Below are positions 6,527-10,874 of a DNA stretch of 10,874 nucleotides, piece after piece. The notes beneath the pieces are model-generated. The model searched no databases. It was given only the letters and a program-made list of their open reading frames with translations, and had not been told where the DNA came from. This DNA comes from Deltaproteobacteria bacterium (GTDB lineage Bacteria > Desulfobacterota > Desulfobulbia > Desulfobulbales > SURF-16). The stretch spans positions 1-10,874 of the forward strand of contig JAOZSN010000005.1 in assembly GCA_029939635.1 (NCBI GenBank), written 5' to 3'. A program made the translations under genes and the position numbers. How positions within the stretch are numbered: position 1 is the stretch's first letter; every line of letters starts with the position of its first letter.

Positions 6527-6603
6527 CAGTTGCAAGTTACCAGTTGTCAGTTACCACTATTCAGCACACACCCAGCTGAGCTAACTGATAACTAAAAACT
6601 GAC
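6527..6603. repeat. Hairpin of 7-bp-periodic AGTT units, copy 2 (ftsA-ftsZ gap)
   Basis: The left arm is four perfectly phased 7-base units: CAGTTGC (6527-6533), AAGTTAC, CAGTTGT and CAGTTAC (to 6554). The right arm is three inverted units: AACTGAT (6583-6589), AACTAAA and AACTGAC (to 6603). The arms can pair over about 20 bases with mismatches. The element fills most of the 112-base ftsA-ftsZ gap and would be in the ftsZ mRNA leader, ending about 10 bases from the ftsZ Shine-Dalgarno. It is related to the hairpin at 1709-1768. Confidence 0.65.
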
Positions 6604-6619
6604 GACAAGCTACTAGTCA

Positions 6620-7861
6620 TTACATTACCCTACCAAAAAAACTTTTAATTTTAGATCCTAACTTATTGAGTATTGGGCCGTTATCCACCCTGAACTGCCC
6701 GGGCTCATGCTTGGTACCATAAAGCAATAAGCCAACCCCGGTTGCACATTGTGGGGTATTAATAATATCAGTAATCCCCCCAACATGACGCGGGTAGCCA
6801 ATCCGTACCGATACATCAAAAATCTGTTCTGCAAGATCAGCCATATTGGCCAATAATGAGGTGCCGCCCGACATAACAATACCGGCATGGACACTTTGCT
6901 TGACCTTCATGTCAATCATCTGATGATTGATAAGGGTGAGCATCTCCTCCACCCTGGGTTCCAAAATCTCTCCCATAATACGCCTTGAAAGGCGACGAGG
7001 TTTTTTGTCACCCACCGATGGCACTTCAATGGCTAAATCACGATCAATCATTGAGGCAATGGCACAACCATATTTTTCTTTCAGCCGTTCAGCATCCTGC
7101 AAGGGAGTGCGTAGTCCATGGGACAGGTCATTGGTCAGATTATCACCACCAATCCCAAGAACAAAGGTCTGCTGGATGGAATTATCAGCAAAGACCGCCA
7201 GATCACTGGTACCACCACCAATATCAAGCAGACCTACCCCAAGCTCTAGTTCTTCAGGAGTCAACACCGCCTCAGCCGAGGCAACTGGCTCCAACACTAC
7301 ATCATCCACATCAAGGCCTGCCTTGTTACAACACTTCACTATATTATGCACCGCTGTGGTTGAGGCCGTGACAATATGCACCTTAGCTTCCAATCGTACC
7401 CCGGCCATCCCCATGGGGTCTTGAATTCCAGCCTGACCATCCACAATGAATTCCTGGGGCAGGACATGAATTACCTCCTGCTCCTGGGTCAAGGGGATGG
7501 CCTTGGCATTTTCAACCACCTTGGCAATATCTTGCTGAATTATTTCATGGCCCTTTATGGCAATAACACCATCACTATTAGTGCCAGTGACATGGCTGCC
7601 AGCAATACCGACATAGACCGAAGAGATCTTGCAACCAGCCATAAGTTCCGCCTGTTGCACTGACTTGCGTATTGAGTTCACCGTGAACTCAATATTCACC
7701 ACCACCCCTTTGCGCATACCAACAGAAGGGTGAACGCCCATGCCAATAACATCGACCCGATCCTCAAACACCTCACCAACAATAGTACATATCTTGGTGG
7801 TGCCGATATCCAGGCCAACTATGATTTCGCCCCGCTGCTCTTTTTCTTTGCCGTCACTCAA
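6620..7861 (-). CDS. ftsA: Cell division protein FtsA
   Basis: Actin-like ATPase of 413 residues that tethers FtsZ filaments to the inner membrane and recruits later division proteins. Visible actin-family motifs are phosphate-1 IVGLDIGTTK (14-23), phosphate-2 LLDIGGGTSDLAVF (211-224) and the adenosine motif GIVMSGGTSLL (327-337). The 1C subdomain sits at about 90-170, as in the family. The last residues, ILNKLGSKIKSFFGRVM, form the amphipathic membrane-targeting helix. The start is TTG at 7861-7859. A TAA nine codons upstream and no ATG before residue 41 rule out an ordinary ATG without losing phosphate-1. GAGG at 7872-7869 is seven bases upstream. ftsQ ends 50 bases upstream and ftsZ follows after 112 bases, so the genes are co-oriented and probably co-transcribed. 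Confidence 0.97.
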   Translation of the reverse strand: MSDGKEKEQRGEIIVGLDIGTTKICTIVGEVFEDRVDVIGMGVHPSVGMRKGVVVNIEFTVNSIRKSVQQAELMAGCKISSVYVGIAGSHVTGTNSDGVIAIKGHEIIQQDIAKVVENAKAIPLTQEQEVIHVLPQEFIVDGQAGIQDPMGMAGVRLEAKVHIVTASTTAVHNIVKCCNKAGLDVDDVVLEPVASAEAVLTPEELELGVGLLDIGGGTSDLAVFADNSIQQTFVLGIGGDNLTNDLSHGLRTPLQDAERLKEKYGCAIASMIDRDLAIEVPSVGDKKPRRLSRRIMGEILEPRVEEMLTLINHQMIDMKVKQSVHAGIVMSGGTSLLANMADLAEQIFDVSVRIGYPRHVGGITDIINTPQCATGVGLLLYGTKHEPGQFRVDNGPILNKLGSKIKSFFGRVM

Positions 7862-7872
7862 TGTAATGCCTC
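7859..7872 (-). promoter_or_regulatory. ftsA ribosome binding site and TTG start
   Basis: Minus strand GAGG (7872-7869), seven bases, then TTG (7861-7859). In-frame TAA at 7888-7886 closes the frame upstream. The only other upstream option is a rare ATT at 7867. A weak start may hold FtsA below FtsZ, in keeping with the FtsA:FtsZ ratio known from other bacteria; that last step is inference. Confidence 0.6.
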
Positions 7873-7911
7873 TGGGTGCCCCTTCTTAATCTCTTGACCT
7901 TCTTTACAATC

Positions 7912-8718
7912 TTAACTTCTGAACGTGACCAATACCCTGCGCTCAAGATACTCCATATCTATCCCGCTTACTGCGACGAACTTTTTCTTTTTATACAACC
8001 AGGAAAGAACCCTGGCTAACTGCTTATATTTCTTCCACATCTTTCCCTGACCCAAAAAAATTGGGCATGGGTTATCGGCAAGATAAAGGGTTATGTCCCC
8101 ATTTTCGGCCAGAATAAGCTGAGAGATATTCTGCTTTGGCAAACCCACATTACCCCGTGAGGCATAGCGCATCATATCTAGCACACCTTTCATAGCCTTG
8201 CGGTCGCCAAGAACATCCTCATCCTCCAGGGAAACCACCGGAAAATCGAGGTCATCATTCTCACCAACTCTGGCAAACCCTTTACCGTAACGATCCAAAT
8301 AGAGCAGTGGTCTGCTCCCTGTTTTTACCATTGCTACGGCTTGCCGCTCTTTGACCCGTATCGTCATGCTGCTCGGCCAGCCTTTATTAATGTCCACCGC
8401 AGCAATCCAACCAGTAGCAACCAGCTTTTCACTTATTTCCTTACTGCTCACCGACATTAAGTTTGAGCGAATATCCAAACCAGCTATGGAGACAATTTCA
8501 GCATCACTGAAACGCTTGCTGCCTGTTACTATGATCGATTCAATCTGAAAAAAAGGGCTGCTGCAACACCAGCTGTAAAGCAACCACACCACTAAACTAA
8601 ACCCAAGCAAGCCGATCCCAAAGCCACTCACAAACCGCCATATCAGCCTGCTGACCCTGCGGCCATCAGCAATGGAACGTTTCAATTTAGGAGTATAGCT
8701 TGATTTCTTACGTGCCAT
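7912..8718 (-). CDS. ftsQ: Cell division protein FtsQ (DivIB)
   Basis: A 268-residue bitopic inner-membrane protein of the FtsQ-FtsL-FtsB complex, linking the Z ring to septal wall synthesis. A basic cytoplasmic tail (1-27) is followed by one membrane helix (about 28-50). A POTRA domain comes next (about 57-125: FFQIESIIVTGSKRFSDAEI ... WPSSMTIRVKERQAVA), then the FtsQ beta domain (about 127-250, LYLDRYGKGFARV onward). Order and length are typical. ATG at 8718-8716 comes 10 bases after the murB stop and has no clear Shine-Dalgarno, so translational coupling to murB is likely. The adjacent cysteines C51-C52 at the outer end of the membrane helix are unusual for this family. There is no ddl gene between murB and ftsQ, unlike in Escherichia coli. 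Confidence 0.93.
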   Translation of the reverse strand: MARKKSSYTPKLKRSIADGRRVSRLIWRFVSGFGIGLLGFSLVVWLLYSWCCSSPFFQIESIIVTGSKRFSDAEIVSIAGLDIRSNLMSVSSKEISEKLVATGWIAAVDINKGWPSSMTIRVKERQAVAMVKTGSRPLLYLDRYGKGFARVGENDDLDFPVVSLEDEDVLGDRKAMKGVLDMMRYASRGNVGLPKQNISQLILAENGDITLYLADNPCPIFLGQGKMWKKYKQLARVLSWLYKKKKFVAVSGIDMEYLERRVLVTFRS

Positions 8719-8728
8719 TGTCAGAAGG

Positions 8729-9724
8729 CTAGAGCCTGAACCCCATTAATTTTACCTCTGGCTCCAAAAAGACACCGAATTTTTCTTTTACTTCACTCTG
8801 TACTAACTGCATGAGTTGCACCATTTCATGGGCCGTGGCACCACCCTTATTCAGCAAAAAATTACCATGTTTTTCTGAAACTCCAGCATTGCCCACCTGT
8901 GCTCCCTTGAGACCAGCCTGCTCAATAAGTGCTCCAGCACTTTCACCGATGCCAGATGGATTCTTAAAAAAGGAACCGCAACTGGCCTTGCCGTAGGGTT
9001 GATTCAATTTACGGCGGGCGATTAACTCACGACAGGCCCTTTTCACAGCCCCCTTATCGGCACGGCGAAGCAGAAACACCCCTTCCATGGCCAGCTTTTC
9101 TTGATCTTCGCCCCAGCTTCGGTAACTAAAATCAACCTCGTCCCGGCCTTTAACACAATAATAGCCCTTGCCATCCATAATTGTTACGGCAGTGACCACC
9201 TGGGAGATATCAGAACTCCACGCCCCGGCATTCATGCGCAGGGCACCACCAACCGTACCAGGAATACCAGCAGCAAATTCCAGCCCACTTAAACCTTGCT
9301 CCATACACCAAGAAACAAAGCGAGCCAGGGAACAACCAGCCTGAGCCCGCACATAGACTCGATTATCAGCCTCGCGCAAGATACTAATTTTTGAAAACCC
9401 CTTATTGAGAACAATGGTCATACCCTGTAAGCCCTCATCAGCCACCAGAATATTTGATCCGCCACCAATAACCCGCCAGGGCAGATCCATTTTCCGCAAG
9501 CCCTGAATCAACAGAGCCATCTCATTGAGACCACACGGAAAGGCCATGCCTTCTGCGGGCCCACCGACACGATAGGTTGTGTACTCTGCCATGGGCTGGT
9601 TCCAGATCACCTCGCCACTCCAAAAATCTCCCATGGTATCATTAAAATCATCCGCCCATGCTGGCAATGGTAAACTCGTGCACTCAACCATGCTGCTGTC
9701 CCACACACATGCTGCTGCTTGCAT
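8729..9724 (-). CDS. murB: UDP-N-acetylenolpyruvoylglucosamine reductase MurB
   Basis: FAD- and NADPH-dependent cytoplasmic enzyme that reduces UDP-GlcNAc-enolpyruvate to UDP-MurNAc. With the start chosen it has 331 residues. Motifs are MAEYTTYRVGGPAE (45-58) and IGGGSNILVADEG (86-98) for FAD, GLEFAAGIPGTVGGALRMNAG (147-167), the Arg of FSYRSW (R202), the catalytic serine of SCGSFFKNP (S251) and the Glu-containing LEPEVKLMG near the end. The short spacing between YRS and GSFFKNP suggests a type II enzyme. The ATG at 9724-9722 is preceded by AGGAG (9736-9732) with seven bases' spacing. The same frame is open further up, to TTG at 9772 (347 residues) or ATG at 9763, without comparable sites. 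Even the chosen form has about 35 extra N-terminal residues before the usual fold. Its neighbours are murC, 55 bases upstream, and ftsQ, 10 bases downstream. Confidence 0.95.
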   Translation of the reverse strand: MQAAACVWDSSMVECTSLPLPAWADDFNDTMGDFWSGEVIWNQPMAEYTTYRVGGPAEGMAFPCGLNEMALLIQGLRKMDLPWRVIGGGSNILVADEGLQGMTIVLNKGFSKISILREADNRVYVRAQAGCSLARFVSWCMEQGLSGLEFAAGIPGTVGGALRMNAGAWSSDISQVVTAVTIMDGKGYYCVKGRDEVDFSYRSWGEDQEKLAMEGVFLLRRADKGAVKRACRELIARRKLNQPYGKASCGSFFKNPSGIGESAGALIEQAGLKGAQVGNAGVSEKHGNFLLNKGGATAHEMVQLMQLVQSEVKEKFGVFLEPEVKLMGFRL

Positions 9725-9736
9725 TGTTCCACTCCT
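9722..9736 (-). promoter_or_regulatory. Start-deciding ribosome binding site of murB
   Basis: Minus strand AGGAG (9736-9732), seven bases, then ATG (9724-9722). This is the best translation start signal in the murB 5' region, and it argues against the longer TTG start at 9772, which is only eight bases from the murC stop. Confidence 0.6.
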
Positions 9737-9779
9737 CATAAAATTCAGATAACACTTTTCCATCTCTACCAAGCATCAT

Positions 9780-10874
9780 TTATAGCAGGGTTAGTAATTC
9801 TTCCCCCGCCAGATTGACATTCCCGGCACCAAGGGTCAAAACCACATCGTTTTTCTGTATATGGGGCAAAATGTCACTGGCTAAACTAGCAACATCAGCG
9901 GCCAAATGCACCTGACGCTGGCCCCGCTCTTTAATAGCAGCCAGTAGGCTGCTGGCATCCACACCTGAGATTGGTTCTTCACTTGCCGGGTAGATCTCCG
10001 TCATCATCAGCAGATCTGCGGCATGGAAGGCTGAACAAAACTCCTTAAACAGGGCTTGGGTTCGGGTATAGCGATGGGGCTGAAATAGCACCACCAGGCG
10101 CCGCTCTGGCCAGGCATCTTTAATGGCGCTAATAGTAGCCTTTATCTCTGTGGGGTGATGACCATAATCATCAATCACGGTTATCCCTCTTTTTTCACCC
10201 TTAATCTGCAGGCGGCGCTGCACTCCAGCAAAGCCATTCAGGGCGCGGGCAATAATGGCAAAATCAATTTCCAACTCCAGTCCTACCCCAATTGCGGCCA
10301 GGGAGTTATAGACATTATGCATACCAGGAAATTGCAACTCAATCTCCCCAAGCACCTCATCACCCATCATCACCTCAAAACTGGTACCAAAACCACGCTG
10401 CTTCACCTTACGGGCCCGGATTTCCGCTTGGGCCGAGAGGCCATAGGTGATTACCCGTCTCTGCACTCGCGGTAGAATATCAACGATATTATCATCATCA
10501 AGGCAAAGAACAATGGCTCCGTAAAATGGGACTTTGGCCATAAATTGACAGAAAACATCCTTTATCTCATCAAGATCTTTATAAAAATCGAGATGTTCCA
10601 GATCAATATTAGTCACCACCTCTACCACAGGCGAGAGATGCAGAAAGGAACCATCACTCTCGTCTGCCTCAGCCACCAAGAATTCACCTTTGCCCAGTTT
10701 GGCATTACTGCCCAAACTGTTCACCTTACCACCAATGACCACGGTAGGATCAAGATCTGCCTCAGCCAGGATAGCGCCAACAAGTGAGGTCGTAGAGGTT
10801 TTGCCATGCGAACCAGCAATGGCGATGCCAAATTTTTTCAGACGCATCAATTCAGCCAACATCTCGGCCCGTGG
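9780..10874 (-). CDS. murC: UDP-N-acetylmuramate--L-alanine ligase MurC, C-terminal part
   Basis: The window holds the last 364 residues; roughly the first 95-100 (most of the UDP-binding domain) lie beyond the right edge. The frame is open to the last base and begins PRAEMLAELMR, as in MurC, so the ATG at 10862 is internal and not the start. MurC adds L-alanine to UDP-MurNAc at the expense of ATP, the first amino acid of the peptidoglycan stem peptide. Visible motifs, counted from the edge, are the P-loop AGSHGKTSTT (20-29), EADESDGSFL, NIDLEHLDFY, HNVYNSLAAIG, DDYGHHPTEI, the C-terminal domain FQPHRYTRT, and EIYPASEEPISG. All are intact. The serine in AGSHGKT replaces the more common threonine. 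The gene ends 55 bases before the murB start chosen here and is the most upstream division-cluster gene seen. Confidence 0.96.
   Translation of the reverse strand, partial: PRAEMLAELMRLKKFGIAIAGSHGKTSTTSLVGAILAEADLDPTVVIGGKVNSLGSNAKLGKGEFLVAEADESDGSFLHLSPVVEVVTNIDLEHLDFYKDLDEIKDVFCQFMAKVPFYGAIVLCLDDDNIVDILPRVQRRVITYGLSAQAEIRARKVKQRGFGTSFEVMMGDEVLGEIELQFPGMHNVYNSLAAIGVGLELEIDFAIIARALNGFAGVQRRLQIKGEKRGITVIDDYGHHPTEIKATISAIKDAWPERRLVVLFQPHRYTRTQALFKEFCSAFHAADLLMMTEIYPASEEPISGVDASSLLAAIKERGQRQVHLAADVASLASDILPHIQKNDVVLTLGAGNVNLAGEELLTLL

Noticed and set aside
6505..6550. TATAAA just upstream of the ftsZ ribosome site as a dedicated ftsZ promoter
   Set aside because: No acceptable -35 box lies 16-18 bases upstream; the sequence there is the heptamer repeat. 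A weak promoter cannot be excluded, but the sequence does not support one.
6927..7424. 165-codon plus-strand open frame opposite ftsA
   Set aside because: It is Ser/Arg/Pro-rich, as expected for an antisense shadow, and ftsA accounts for the coding signal.
1..10874. Defence system, phage, transposon, CRISPR, toxin-antitoxin or secondary-metabolite cluster
   Set aside because: All substantial genes are explained by housekeeping division and cell-wall functions, a sensor kinase, a radical SAM protein, a cysteine-cluster protein and aprB. No transposase, integrase, repeat-spacer array or paired small genes were seen.

Overview
The window looks like chromosome from a sulfate-reducing member of the Desulfobacterota (the former sulfate-reducing Deltaproteobacteria), probably near Desulfobulbales or Desulfotalea. 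The main evidence is the start of a dissimilatory APS reductase beta subunit gene (aprB) at the left edge. The mid-range GC content and a single-strand murC-murB-ftsQ-ftsA-ftsZ cluster agree with this. The genus is inference; the sulfate-reduction call rests on the AprB sequence.

Layout, left to right. Positions 1-148 (minus) hold the first 49 codons of aprB. Positions 149-736 are an AT-rich divergent intergenic region. It carries two candidate promoters for aprB, an AT-rich dyad over the distal -35 box, and a TTGACA box followed by a perfect palindrome in front of the plus-strand gene. Positions 737-1699 (plus) encode a YkgJ-type cysteine-cluster protein with a charged, helical C-terminal extension. 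It converges on a membrane sensor histidine kinase (1770-3209, minus). Positions 3418-5142 (minus) encode a radical SAM protein with an N-terminal B12-binding-like domain. From 5350 to the right edge everything is on the minus strand: ftsZ, ftsA, ftsQ, murB and the C-terminal part of murC. A strong intrinsic terminator at 5277-5321 closes this unit.

How the genes work together. MurC and MurB make and charge UDP-MurNAc precursors for peptidoglycan. FtsQ, FtsA and FtsZ build the division ring that directs septal wall synthesis. Transcription of this dcw (division and cell wall) segment runs from right to left and should end just after ftsZ. The radical SAM gene and the kinase gene lie beyond that terminator and probably belong to other units. 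AprB belongs to the sulfate respiration pathway and shares no visible function with the division genes; its leader carries its own promoter signals.

I see no phage, transposase, CRISPR array, tRNA, rRNA or defence system, and nothing I would call a new multi-gene system. The least ordinary signals are non-coding. Two hairpin elements built from 7-bp-periodic AGTT units lie at 1709-1768 and 6527-6603, the second in the ftsA-ftsZ gap. A degenerate TCGAA-rich repeat lies at 5193-5276. The aprB/ykgJ intergenic region carries palindromes placed like operators. Several start codons are also unusual: TTG for ftsA and for the kinase.
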